Positions 34,863 to 46,486 of a DNA stretch of 64,000 bases are shown one piece after another (the first letter of the stretch is position 1; every line of letters starts with the position of its first letter). Both the position numbers and the translations under genes were made by a program. The notes under the pieces are model-generated. The model had not been told where the DNA came from. It saw nothing but the letters and a program-made list of their open reading frames with translations, and did no database searches. The stretch is from Elmis aenea (lineage: Eukaryota; Arthropoda; Insecta; Coleoptera; Elmidae): positions 58,366,108-58,430,107 of the forward strand of contig OX393577.1 in the NCBI GenBank assembly GCA_947652605.1, in the 5' to 3' direction.

Positions 34863-36012
34863 CTTTCACTGTATTTTCAAGAAGAATGAAACTATAAAAA
34901 TAGAGAAACCAAAATACATTAAAAAAAGTAATTTATTTACGTTTAATAAACGATTTAAACAAAGTTAGCTGCAATAACACGCTACAAACTTTTCATTAGC
35001 ATTTCGCAATTAACAAAACGAGAAACAGCCATTTATTTTACTTAAAACTTGACTGTTTCGCTTCGCTTGTTTATTTTCCTATTCAATAAAACTGCATGCC
35101 CGATACTTGCAGTTACAAAGTGGCGTCAACAGCATTTAAATAAAACAAATTCCAATTTAAAACCATCGAATAAAACGTCGTAATATATAAACCAACCCAT
35201 TTCATGAACCTATAAAATCATTCAACGAGTATAAAACTGTTCATCTTTAACACTGCCTTTAAATAAATCTAACTAACACACGTATATTTGTGTTAAGCTC
35301 ACGACACCTACAGATACGGAAGAGCCTACTAAGACGTTATGTGTAAACACGCGAACAAAATTAGGTTACGATGATTAATAGCCAGGGTGGGGAAAAAACA
35401 AAAGAAAAGGCAAAACTAGTGGCATGAATGATTAAGATTGAACGCCTTCCTGGAAGCGGTTGCAGAATGGTAAGTCGATGCTTTTTAAAAAACATTCAGG
35501 AAAGAATTGTACGGATTTATTGGACTTTATTAGACGAGAAAATACATTTCGCATAGTGGTAGTTCCGTGGGAAATTACAAGCTCTATGCAGGACGTGAAA
35601 TATGGGAAAATTATCAAGAGTAATGGAAACTTATAGGAAGTATTTCAGTGAAATTGTAGACTTTATGAATTAAAAACAAAAAGTAAATTTCTTCCTTCTG
35701 CAACGTTTCTTAATGTTGCTGTCTAGAACCCGCGCTATCGTTCCTATTAAACTTCATTTATACGAATAATTACGATGAAAAATAATAGGCTATCAAAATT
35801 TTTAGTTTGTTGATTGGTTGTCATGGTAACGACATAAACTACAACGACCGGGCTGCCTGATTTATAGTGGTTGTTGTCCAAAACACAATTTAACAAATTC
35901 GACAATAAATCTAGGAGAAAAACAACACGTGTGATACATCAATAAATTCAGCAAAAACTCTATTTGATTATGTTAATAGCAAAAATTAAGTCCATAAGAA
36001 AAAATAAAATCA
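34863..36012. other. AT-rich spacer, nothing recognised
   Basis: No coding motif. The open frame at 35432-35617 (-) is unremarkable. Confidence 0.5.
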
Positions 36013-36900
36013 ATTGTTACAATCGAAATAATAAAAGCTATGGAAGAAAAAATGGTAAATATTGTAAGAACTCAGAATGAAGAATCGGCAGAGTTTGAAA
36101 CAAAAGAGCGCTTAAAACAAATCCATTATTATTCGCAGATGGCGTAATTAAAGAAGTAAAACAAAAAATTCGCGGAAACAGAAAAGCATCTGCAACATAA
36201 TCTAGAAACTCTAAACCAGGAAAAAATTAATATGAAAATAAATGCCAAAAAAACTAAAACTATGATCGTTTCAACCAGGGGTTTGGAGTGGAACTCGGAG
36301 CTGGAGCGCGGAGCAGTGGAGCAATGGGTTTTTGCCCGGAGCAGGAGCGGAGCCCGGAGCAAATAATTTTGATTGCTCCACTGCTCCAGTTTATTATGTG
36401 AAAATTTAAAAAAAAAACTACTTTTTTTTTCTTTTTTCCAACATTTGAAGATCAATAATCTGTTTTTTCAAACATTTATTTAACTTCATTTGTTTGTTAG
36501 GGCCAAATTTTGTTATTTTTGACCAACTTCTGCATATCCGATAAAATTAAAACTTTGTTTTTAAAATCAATTTTTTTAAATCAAAAAACTTTGTTTTTAA
36601 ATGTTAACAATATTTGGAGCATGGAGCGGAGCTGGAGCAGGCATTTTGATGCCGGAGCGGAGATGGAGCGGAGCAATTAAAAATTTAGACTGCTCCAAAC
36701 CCCTTGTTTTAACAGAGAACAAAGGGCATAACATCACTTTAAATCGGGTTAGGTTGGAACAAGTAGAAAGCTTTAAATATTTAGGAATGATCAAAGACAA
36801 AAAGCTAGCATAAGACAGAAAAACATGGAAAAAAGTCAGCGCAACACAACTCAACAGTCCTACACCTAACAGTAGAAGGACTCATGACTAAATAAAATAA
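36013..36900 (+). pseudogene. LINE relic, family 1 copy 2, split by a MITE
   Basis: This copy aligns by eye with 7400-7830. Shared blocks include GGTAAATATTGTAAGAAC, GAGTTTGAAACAAAAGAG, CCATTATTATTC, AAAACTATGATCGTT and, beyond the MITE, CATAACATCACTTTAAATCG and AGAAAGCTTTAAATATTTAGG. A deletion removes the segment that includes the FADD motif, so the catalytic centre is gone. After GMIKDKK the sequence jumps to the 3' tail (CCTACACCTAACAGTAGAAG) and ends in a TAAAATAAAA-type tail at about 36900. Confidence 0.85.
36276..36705. mobile_element. hAT-type MITE with GGAGC repeats
   Basis: The ends CAGGGGTTTGGAG and, inverted, AAGGGGTTTGGAGCAG bound 430 bp inserted in the LINE copy. The flanks GTTTCAAC (36268-36275) and GTTTTAAC (36706-36713) match at 7 of 8 bases. 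Both subterminal regions are built of GGAGC/GCTCC repeats (36298-36361 and 36617-36676), giving a strong internal fold. Removing the element restores continuity with the other LINE copy, confirming the borders. Confidence 0.88.
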
Positions 36901-38699
36901 AATAAAATTAGTTCTTACAAAACAAAAACGAATCGACCTAGGAAAAAATTAGAGATTACCATCCGATTCAACTTAAAAATTTCTTAGACAATGTTTCTAC
37001 ACATTTGAAATATTTTATCCTCCAAAGGAGTTTCAAACATTGTATTTTCCGGTTTTTTTCCAAGTTTGTCAGATACCGTTTAAGATATTTCCAATTCTCC
37101 TAGGATTATTAATGAGCACCGTATTTAGCTACTTCGCCAATTTTAGATGTATTCTCTAACTATTGTAATAAGCCAGTTCCCCATGTTTAAACTCGAATTT
37201 AAACACCCTGTATAAAGAGTGTTCATAATTTGAAGCTCAACTATAATAAGAGCTACAAAGAAGGTTAAATTGGGGCAAAGTTACGTTTTTTTTTTAAGTC
37301 TTATGAACATTAACCACATTTTGAACTTCATCTTATTTTGTTCTTCCAACAGCTATGAACCAATTTTAAATTAATAAATTCGATAATTTCAAGAAAAAAA
37401 CGTACCAATCATAGCAACATTTTTAATTAAGAATCTTTTATATTACAACTCAACTGAGTATTTACCTTAATATTCCGCCTTAAAGTAACTTTTATTCATC
37501 ATCAATCAAAAAACTTAGCCAAGGCATACCTTTCGTGATGTTGTATCATTAAAGCCCTTTCATTAAGAATGCTTTATATAAACACTCGCTCGAAATAATA
37601 ACACATCACAGCTAAATTACAGAAATTATTTTTGCATAATTATAATTCCAATAGCACAAGATACTTATGAGGCATATAATTAAATTAACATATAATTAAA
37701 TTTGCTTTTATAAAAACGATAGTTATCTCATCCACGCCCAGATAATATATGAGCCTTAATTTGTTAAACAATTGCCATCAAATAATAAAACTATTAGCAT
37801 AACTTTCTGTTGCACTAATAAACACATCACCATATAAAATTGAATTAAATTAGACTCGAAAGAAATTTTATTGAATAAATTTTATTTCAAAAGTAACATA
37901 AAATTAGTACTAATTGACTAGAACTTGGTAGTCTTTTATTAAAACTTTACACAATTTAAAGTATCATAAACAAAAATAAGAACAAACGAATAGACAAAAT
38001 TTGTGCAGGTATAGTCTCGCCCTAAAATCGGTGGTTAACCCAGTAAAAAATATAGAATTGTAACAAATAAATATAGTTATCTACGTTATTATATGGTTTA
38101 TATTAGGTAAAATTCCAGTTTACTATGTTCTTTTCTAAGTGGCTCTATATATTAGCTAATTTTACCTTGCACACATACCCAAGGCACGCCCTAGAGTAAT
38201 ATTTACGCAACATGCAGGGTTAAGAATGCGGTTTCAAAACGAGACTTTAAACGACTTTAATAATAAACATAATTTGGATATATAATACCATAATTTCGTT
38301 ACATAAGGTCACTAAAAAATAACCTTTTGTTACTGTTCCTAAAGTTTGAACCAAAACATCTGCTGTTTTTTTTTCTAATGATGCATATTATTAATAGGTT
38401 ATGGCCAGAAATGAAACATATAATTATGTAAAACTATCCTGCACAAAGCTATCCACCATAGAGTGTGGTAGATTAATTTAGTTCTGTGTTATTGCCATTT
38501 GCAGCTGGAGCACGTATCACAAAAATATTTTTTTTTGTAAGCGTAGTTAACTTTAGCATTTTTTAAAAATCTAATGAAATAAGAGTAATATGTAATTTTA
38601 ATAGTTTTTATGAATAGAGAGATTGCATCAATCTTTAAAAAATATCCGCAGGTTGTAAAAAAGTGAAAATAAGCCTACTTTAAAACCTAACTTAAGTCA
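36901..38699. other. Spacer with one isolated ACAGGGTG end
   Basis: A minus-oriented family end (AAACACCCTGTATA) lies at 37202-37215. Nothing else was recognised. Confidence 0.5.
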
Positions 38700-38738
38700 A
38701 TTAATCAATTTTCTAAGTTTTATAAGGCTATCCTGTCA

Positions 38739-39130
38739 ATGGTCTCTAAAGAAAAGCGCGAAGAAATGCTCAGGATGAGCAGAGCAGACAGAGCAGCCAC
38801 AGGACTTGTCACAGGACACTGTGGGCTAAACAAACACTTCCACATAATAGGGCTATCAGAGACCGATATATGCAGAGGATGTGGTGAGGAAGAAGAAGCT
38901 CCTCATCACGTAATATGCCAGGGTGAAGAATTCACACCCTATCGGCGCAGACTTCTAGGGATGGAAAAAGCCAACCAAGAAGAGCTAAGAAAAACACCCT
39001 TAAAGAAAATCCTGGAGTTTCTCAAAAACACAGGACTTCTTTAAGTGGCTATCACCAGAGGGTACAATAGACCAACAGGTCGCAGTACAGGAACCCGAAA
39101 GGGGACACCTCCGCGGAAATAATAAATAAA
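38739..39130 (+). pseudogene. LINE C-terminus with zinc knuckle, second LINE family
   Basis: The open frame (38739-39044) has RAATGLVTGHCGLNKHFHIIGL, then CRGCGEEEEAPHHVIC, a CCHC-type knuckle (C-x2-C-x8-H-x3-C), then LGMEKANQEEL and a KILEFLKNTGLL ending. This order follows the RNase H domain in RNase H-bearing insect LINEs such as the R1, I and Loa groups. The RT and RNase H domains are not present here. After the stop, a 3' UTR-like stretch (GGTACAATAGACCAACAGGTCGC) and an AATAAATAAATAAA tail near 39120 mark the element's end. The short frame itself is intact, so the loss is mainly 5' truncation. Confidence 0.75.
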
Positions 39131-41853
39131 TAAAGTCTTATAAGAACAAAGGCACATGTACCGCTGTAAATTATTGTCAAACTGTATAGTGTATATGCTT
39201 GGAGAAATTTTATTTTAGAGTTATATTTCACCATATATATGTTTAATTATCAATATTCAACACTATAAACAGTTGCTTTTGAAAGTGCACCACAAATTGT
39301 TGTATCATTGTATAAGCACTATCTTCCAGTGCAAAAATCTATTATAGCACCTATAAAAATAACGATAATGAAGGTAAAAGACAGACGAAACGTCTGGAAC
39401 AAAATCCGATAAAATCAGCATTTAGCCTACAAAAAGTTGAATGAAATAATTATTTGATAAAATATTTTAAAGAAAAGGAGATAAAGGGAAAAACAAAAAT
39501 GTTTTTGAGTGCAGCGCACTCCTCTAGAATATATTTTAGATTTTACTGTCCAACAAACCATTCCGAGATCTTCATGGAATCCCTAACAGCATCCACAAGG
39601 GTGCAGTGCTGGTGTGTTAAATAAATTCATGTGCAGTGCCGGTCTGACCAAACAAATCTAGAGCCACAGACCACACGCTAATAACGTAAATGGTTGAAGC
39701 GTCCCCCTCCTTTAAATTAAAAATGTTTTTTTTTAGATTATATTGGATAACTAAAAAAATTCTTTGGTTATTAATTATGTGCAATTATGTGTAAATCCAT
39801 CTAATTTAACCGAAATTGCTTAAGAGCTAAGTGCCATGAATTTAAACAATTTTGAAACAAATGAATGTAGTCATTTTACAGTGTGTAAAACAATCTACAA
39901 CTTTTTACCCAAAAATATTTTTGTACCATCAGTTGTTAGCGATTTTTACAAGATTCCAATAGTGGCCCTTCTATGTGGACCACCCTGTATACCTACTTAA
40001 TTAAATACAAAGTTGTTATGGAATATGATTATTATAAACACAATCAGGCATCTTGAAAAAGAAATATAGAACATAACTTATTTATGTATTTTACTTAATA
40101 AACTGAACAGTATGGTGAAAGATTTAAAGCAAAATCAAAGAAGTCACAGATGATTTATTTGTACACATTAGCGCCTTACACATGTTCTTTGCCCATTACC
40201 GCCATATCCATTTCCAACCTAACGGCAAACGTGACGAACACTTCCTTACAGCCCGTGTTAGAACAAATTATTTGGGACACCCTGTATATCACATCGTTAA
40301 GAAAAGCGCATAAAAGTATATTACTGAAAAAGCTCAGCTTTTAGCACTATTTAGCGTCCTTTGAACTATTAGAGAATGACAATCTTCTTTTTAATTAATG
40401 AAAGAACAAAAAACCACAGACAGAGTACAAAAGCTTTTTTACCCATTCATCTTCATAACGTTAAAAAGCAATGCATTTTTTAAATTAAAGTGCTTTGGAT
40501 AATGTAACATCAAAACGAGCAAATCCAGCCAGATTAAATTTTTCATCCAGATTTCTTTACACCACGACATAAAAACTGTAATCAGCTCTAATGAATGAAT
40601 TTCAAGAGACTCGCCATCAGCGCTACATTGCTATATTTGCCCAAGTTGCTTTTAATATTGTATTAGTTCCAGCCTCTGATTGATGGATGATATTACATTT
40701 CGGGCAGAACGACCATGGCCCATAAATTCTAGCGCTGCAAATATCAATATATCTCTCAGATACAATTTATATACAAGGGCCGATCGAAACTCATACTAAG
40801 AGCCCTAATTTCCTTTATGGAAACCTGTTTTATAAAAAGATGTTGGAAACAGAAACAAGGCCGTGGGCGATAAAAATTTTGTAACTGACGTCGGCGAGAT
40901 TACTTTACTTGCCGCACTGTCGTTTTTAGAGGTTTCATTTCTTGTACAGTTACATTCTTGAACACTTATTTGGATTCAATAAATTTTCTCCCGCTGAGTT
41001 TAATGATAAGTACACGCTTGAAGTTGCGCTATACTTCCCAGAATTATGTTCCAGCGTATTAGTGTATTTGAAATCTGCATATAAATAATCCATAGTGGAC
41101 AACAATAGAAAATATGGGTCGTACTTTCAACCTTTGTTGCCTCTCAAGGTATTTAGTTGAAATTTTCTCTTTAAGGACAGTTTTAAGGCACTTTCAAAAG
41201 AATATATCGCAAATTAAGAAGATAATTTGGCCAAAAATTGCGAGACATTTGACGTTTGAAACCTTAGTGACCCATGTCGGGACGTACCCGCCAATATGTT
41301 TTACCGCTTGCGGTTCAATTTCGGCTTATATATTCGTTTATTTCTCATTGTATAAAAACGCGTGACCTGTGTATATTAAGGCACTTCAAACCAGTGCTTT
41401 AAAAAGTTAGATGTAACTATCAAAATATTTTTAAACAAAGTTTAGTAAGAATTTTGGGAGAATTAATTGAACCGCAAGGGTAAAAAACCTAAATAAATTA
41501 TTGGCCTTTATAACTATTGCTTAAAATTAAAACTAAACACATAAATATGAAAGCATGTTCGGCAATTCAACTTTATAGAAACTTAACCTAATCTAGCCTA
41601 GTCTAACCTTGACATGGCCTAACCTAACCTGGTGTAGAATATAACGCTTAAATAAATTAATCAAGAATTTTAAGTGTACATTGTCCTAAATATTGCTCCA
41701 CTCACAAATGGCTTTTTTAATAACCTTAAAAATTAAGCTAGTCAGATTGAATTCCACAAACATTGCGACTATTCTTATTAAACCTTTGACAAGCGCGAAA
41801 TATCAAACATAATCACCAATGTTTACTGTTATAATTAAAAATGTGCTCCACAG
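39131..41853. other. Spacer with two isolated ACAGGGTG ends and a CCTAAC cluster
   Basis: Minus-oriented family ends lie at 39981-39988 and 40278-40285. A cluster of degenerate CCTAACC / CCTAATC units lies at about 41583-41634. The open frame at 41114 has no motif. The stretch 40.5-41.1 kb is slightly less AT-rich but otherwise featureless. Confidence 0.5.
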
Positions 41854-42098
41854 CAGCGATTTTTAACCGGGGGGCCGTGAAAGATTTTAAGGGGGGGCGC
41901 GAAAAATTTATAAAACGTTTTTACTTTTTAAAATATTGAAATTTAAAAAAATATATTTTTTGCTCCTCATTTTACTCAAACCATCGAAGAGATATCTTCT
42001 TAATCGTAAAATATTTGTTACTACAAACTAGGGGGCCGTGAAAATATTTTAGGATATTTAGGGGGCCGCGACTACTAAAAGGTTAAGAACCACCGCTG
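41854..42098. mobile_element. hAT-type MITE, 245 bp
   Basis: The left end is CAGCGATTTTTAACCGGG, and the right end reversed is CAGCGGTGGTTCTTAACC. Subterminal GGGGGCCGTGAAA blocks recur three times (41870, 42030 and 42060 regions). Flanking 8-mers CTCCACAG and CACAGCAC are only similar by sliding, so the target duplication is not proven. No coding capacity. Confidence 0.65.
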
Positions 42099-43352
42099 CA
42101 CAGCACATCGAAGCTTTTTTTAAATGTATAAGTATCTAATCTTTGGCTATTACTTAATTTGCATAATATTAAAGTACCATTAGTTAAAAAAATGATTGAC
42201 TTTAACACATGGGATACGTCACTTTTGTGAATAATGGGAGATTTAGCAAAATATTTCTTTATATTTAAATTATCTTTTATCCACAAGCATAAATTACAAA
42301 GGCGACACTCCTGTGGGCGTGATTAATTATAATGACCTTTAACATTGAGATACTCCAAAAATTTTAAAATATTCACACATTAGTAAAGTAAATAAAATAA
42401 GAATCGTATTTATAAAAAAAAATAGAAGCAAACTCAGGACTCGCAGTGTTTTAATTAAACAACCGAGTACTTGCTATAATATTATATCTATAAGTATGAA
42501 AGCATGTTAGCTCGATTTATTTTAAAATTGTTATCAAATCAGCAAAGATTTAAGACCTCTTAAGTTTTCAAAAAAGCAACAACTTAAAGCGCTAGTTTTG
42601 CAAATTAAATAAGTTACATACAGCCAGCCACAGTTCCTGACTTAAATGATCAGAATTATGTATTAAATAATATACTCATATTTTAAAACCAAGGAGTGTG
42701 TCTCGTTGATCAAGTTCTATCAAAATTGAGAGGTAAAAACGCTTTCTCGAAAATTACTCTTGAAACCTGAGTTACTAAGTTCTTCGGCAGGGCTTTTGTT
42801 GAGAAAATTTTATATAATTATCAAATTACAGCTTCACGAAATACAAACGTGTTAGTTTATATAAGTCATGAAGAATTTAGAAGAATATATCATTATCCAT
42901 GAAGTAAAAAAGATATTTTTTCTTCCTATGACCCTCGGAAGGGCTAAATACAAAGCTAAGAATTAAATGCTCTACAATTTGTTATAGTGCAGCTTGGTCT
43001 TTACAATTTTGTGGAAATATTTTAATAATGTTTTGAAAATATTAGTGCTCAAGTAGTAGAATATAATAAGCTTTAAATACGTTATAAAAAAACTGGATTT
43101 ACTTACTATCAAACGTTAAAAAATCTTTGCAACAAGGAGAAGTAAAAAATTAGTTTAGTTAATTGGCCAATTAACTTTAAAAATAATAGATACCAGCATC
43201 TTTCATTTCCAATATCCGTATTTTTTTTTATAAGGGTGATTTTCTAAGTTTAAAACTCGGTTTAATATATAAGTTTAAAGATAATTATCTATATATAAGC
43301 GAATTAACTAAAACCCCTAATTATTATTCATAAATTTCAGAATATAGTATGT
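42099..43352. other. AT-rich spacer, nothing recognised
   Basis: Contains a 20-bp perfect palindrome, AGTTAATTGGCCAATTAACT, at 43157-43176. Otherwise unremarkable. Confidence 0.5.
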
Positions 43353-43515
43353 CAGTGTTTCTCAAACTGTTTGTATTTGTGTCCCCCTTTTCCTCATCAA
43401 ATTTTATTGCGCCCCCCTTTTTCATATCAATTTTTACTGCGCATCTATTCCAATTCATGTATCGGTATTTTATTTTTTTTATCTTAACCGTCCTGTGACT
43501 GTTCTATTTTTAATA

Positions 43516-44120
43516 TACAGGGTTGTGCAAAAGTATGGAAACAGACAAATATCTAGAATACTATTGCAGATACAACAATGAAATTGTGTATCTGAGCGTT
43601 ATGGTATTTTTCGAATTCGATGAAAATATTAAGGTTGCAATACAAATTCCGGTTCAACCGGAAACGGACTCAAACTTTGAAATTTTAAATAGAACACGCT
43701 GTATAATATTTTAAAAATGTTGCTAGCGCAAAGTGTTAAATAATCAATTGTTAATCTAATTCTCAAACGAAATTCTACTGCCTTTTTAAATAACTTACAC
43801 GTCAAAAAAAATTTAAAGTGCTGTATCGCTCAAAATTTTCATAAAAGTGTACATTTTAAGAAAACGGTTGACTTTTGAGACCCATATAACATCATAAATT
43901 TTTTTTAAGAGCTATCAAAGAATTTATAAATATACAGGGTGTTCTATTTAAAATTTCAAAGTTGGAGTCGGTTTCCGGTTGAACCGGAAATCGTATTGCA
44001 ACCTTAATATTTTCATCAAATCCGACAAATACCATAACGCTCAGATACAAAATTTCATTGTTATATCTGCAATAGTATTTTAGTTATTTGTCTGTTTCCA
44101 TACTTTTGCGCATCCCGGTA
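43516..44120. mobile_element. ACAGGGTG-family palindrome A
   Basis: Arms at 43516-43707 and 43931-44120 are about 90% mirror identical. The outer ends are TACAGGGTTGTGCAAAAG and CTTTTGCGCATCCCGGTA. The inner ends carry the same family motif facing outward from the loop (CACGCTGTATA, 43700 region, and TATACAGGGTG, 43932). The 220-bp loop is not symmetric; it matches the segments at 52402-52640 (inverted) and 53694-53932. The 63-codon open frame on the left arm is a by-product and has no known motif. TA at both edges fits a mariner-type target. Confidence 0.87.
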
Positions 44121-44209
44121 TGTATTTTTAGTCCTTTTTCTCGTTGTGTAAACTTAAAATTACATTAAAATCCGGAACACTGGTTATTAGGCTCAGTAAG
44201 ATCCTATAG

Positions 44210-44427
44210 CAGTGGTGGGCAAACCGCGGCTCTCCATGAATTACTATATTAGTAAAAATATCTATAATATGTATGTATAGTTTTTTTTATACCTTAACTT
44301 TTTGTCGCTCCCAACTTACACATAATTAATAGGTTATTATAATACTCCTATTTATTTTTAGTGCGGCCTTTTTAGTCGCACTATTTGCGCAAATTGGCCC
44401 TCTTCAAAAAAAGTTTGCCCACCGCTG
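44210..44427. mobile_element. hAT-type MITE, 218 bp, perfect 8-bp target duplication
   Basis: The left end is CAGTGGTGGGCAAACCGCGG, and the right end reversed is CAGCGGTGGGCAAACTTTTT. A perfect 8-bp duplication, TCCTATAG, flanks it at 44202-44209 and 44428-44435. No coding sequence. It lies inside the larger hAT element, between the two palindromes, and so is younger than its host. Confidence 0.93.
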
Positions 44428-44437
44428 TCCTATAGTA

Positions 44438-45600
44438 TACAGGGTGGTGCTTTTTTCGATGCTCACCATTGCTATCTTGGAAACGGTACGAGATACAAGG
44501 TCGGTTAAATTAGAGAAAAGTTGCACATTTTTATGGCCATTGAGAATCTAAAAAGAAATCCTGGATATTTTGATTCGTTTTTGATTTATTACAAAAAAAA
44601 CTGAAAAACGTAATTTTAGAAAAATATTATTATCTTCCCTACCATTGACGCTATTTCATTTAAACTTGGTAACGTTATGTTTTTGACCGTTCTGGGTTTG
44701 ATGGCGTCAACAGAAATTTTCTAAGCCTTCTAGATTTCAAGTTGCGATAGTCAACTTTTTTATTTCTTATGGCTGCCATATTGGATTTTTACACCATCAG
44801 ACAGACAAAAAAATTAGCTTTTCAGATTGATAACCTACATACCTTGTTTCTTTCAAAAAACTTGTCGAAATTTTAAAATTTGTGTAAATAATTCATAAAA
44901 TCGAGAATGCTCTGAAAAACAATTGAAACTATGAGATAAATAAAAGCTACAGAACATTTAATTGGTCTAATGATAACGAAATGAAGATTTTTGGAAACAT
45001 ATTTAGAAGCTATTATTAACAATTCAAAATCATCAGTAGTTTCAGCAAGATGGAACTGGTCCTCACAACGGCAACGGCCGCATTGTAAAAGGATATTAAT
45101 TTAGATGTACGCTTTCAAAATTCATGACTTGGTACGTTTGGTCCTGTTCATTGGCATCCGCGATCGCCATGTTTAACGCCTATGGATTACTTTTACATTG
45201 ATGTTGTTTATGCAACCCTAACGGAAATATTAAACTTCTTCGTCGTAAAATCAAAAATGCTTTCGACTGTTTCGAGACAAACTATCCTAAAGGCAGTGGA
45301 CGAAATGAATTTGAGAACTAACCACTACATCATACGGTACATAACGGCGCGCACTTTAAACAATTTAAATAATTATTTATCTGGTGTTTTAAATTTATTG
45401 CCATTTCGTTATTTTATTAGACCTATAAAATGTTGTGTCACTTTTATTTATATTATAATTTCAATTGTTTTTCTGAACATTCACGGTTTTATAGATTATT
45501 TATACAAATTTTCAAATTTCAACAAGTTTTTTGAAAGAAAAAAGGTATGTTGGTTACCAATCTGAAAAGCTAATTTTTTTGTCTGTCTGATGGTGTTTTT
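44438..45600. mobile_element. ACAGGGTG-family palindrome B with transposase relic
   Basis: It begins TACAGGGTGGTGC at 44438. An outer segment (44438-44790) has no mirror partner. The mirrored arms are 44791-45040 and 45345-45596, sharing ACACCATCAGACAGAC / GTCTGTCTGATGGTGT, AATTAGCTTTTCAGATTG and TAACGAAATG in inverse. The centre contains a transposase C-terminal relic on the plus strand. The missing right outer part suggests deletion of about 350 bp. The outer left part resembles 50560-50640 (GATACAAG.TCGGT.AAAT), so that region belongs to the same subfamily. Confidence 0.75.
45170..45370 (+). pseudogene. Mariner-like transposase C-terminal relic (in palindrome B)
   Basis: Pieces in two or more frames fit the end of an insect mariner-like transposase: PMDYF (from the family block SPDLTPMDFFLWG), then KLLRRKIKNAFDCFET (frame 2), then LKAVDEMNLRTNH (frame 1), then a NGAHF-like piece near 45340. 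The family pattern is LxxRIxxAfxxIxxxxLxxaxxxfxxRxxxCIxxNGgHFEHl. The third catalytic D region is altered, since LTP and LWG are lost. Frame shifts make it inactive. The 127-codon open frame running through it reads partly out of frame. Confidence 0.55.
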
Positions 45601-45723
45601 TTGTTTTTTTGTTGTTTCAATAAATAGTTTTGTCTTTGATTTCTACTTTTCCTCGCCCCCCCTTAGATATTTCGCACCCCCTTAGAGGTCGCGCTCCACA
45701 GGTTGAGAATCACTGAAGTATGT

Positions 45724-46486
45724 AAATAATGGCTGGGATACAAATATCTGGTTCAAGAAAATACTAACTAAACAAGTTAATTGATTAAGATGACAAGAAA
45801 ATTTTAATAACATTTAAATATATTTCTAACAACACTTACTAATAAAAAACCGATGACATCATCATCATCTTACCGTATAATTTCCAATTTAATCAAAACG
45901 TAAACACTATGTGATCCAAATACATACCTGCAACAAAAAACAAAATATATAAAACATGAAAATTTAACGATAAAATTATTTAAATCAGGCTATTTCAACA
46001 TGGCATAATTTCTACACAGATATATTGTTACATCATACTTTAAAGTTGTTGTTAAGGTATAAACAAAGTCTAAAATAATGCGACCTACATATTTTGAATG
46101 ATGATATATCAATCACTGAATTATGATTCACATTAAACGAGCATCATATATCACCGTCCACTTGAATTTTTAATCACTTCTCAAGTGGACCTTGGCCAAA
46201 TCAACAGACTAAATTATAATTAAATAATTGTGTGTGCATTTAATCTAAGTTTACATTACAGATTTAACTTATGTAAACAAACACAAAAACGGTTGAAATA
46301 TGTCTGTTGTTTAAACTTATTAAAACGGTTTGTCAGCCATTTAAAAAATATCGCTTGACAGAATTTAATGCGTCTAAAAGCTGCTTAATCCATATTTGTT
46401 CACAACAACTTTTAAAAATGCATAAAAAAATTTACATTTATTAAAATTTCGTCAAGTGGGTTACGCTAAAAATTAACAAAAATTTT
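45724..46486. other. AT-rich spacer, nothing recognised
   Basis: No motif or repeat ends were noticed after the hAT duplication. Confidence 0.5.

Larger units (their letters stand above)
43353..45715. mobile_element. hAT element carrying three nested insertions
   Basis: The outer ends are CAGTGTTTCTCAAACTG at 43353 and, reversed, CAGTGATTCTCAACCTG ending at 45715. They are flanked by TAGTATGT (43345-43352) and AAGTATGT (45716-45723), 7 of 8 identical. Both ends lead into C-rich subterminal runs (GTGTCCCCC and GCGCCCCCC left; CGCCCCCCC and CGCACCCCC right). Almost all the rest of its 2,363 bp consists of later insertions: palindrome A (43516-44120), a hAT MITE (44210-44427) and palindrome B (from 44438). 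The original element was probably only a few hundred bases. Confidence 0.8.

Noticed and set aside
41583..41634. CCTAACC-like cluster as telomeric (TTAGG) repeat
   Set aside because: Units are degenerate and few, with interruptions. A similar short cluster at 48868-48907 shows that it is a dispersed motif and not telomeric DNA.
45182..45565. 127-codon frame taken as a single protein
   Set aside because: Only part of it (around LKAVDEMN) is in the transposase frame. The rest reads the palindrome arm or a wrong frame.
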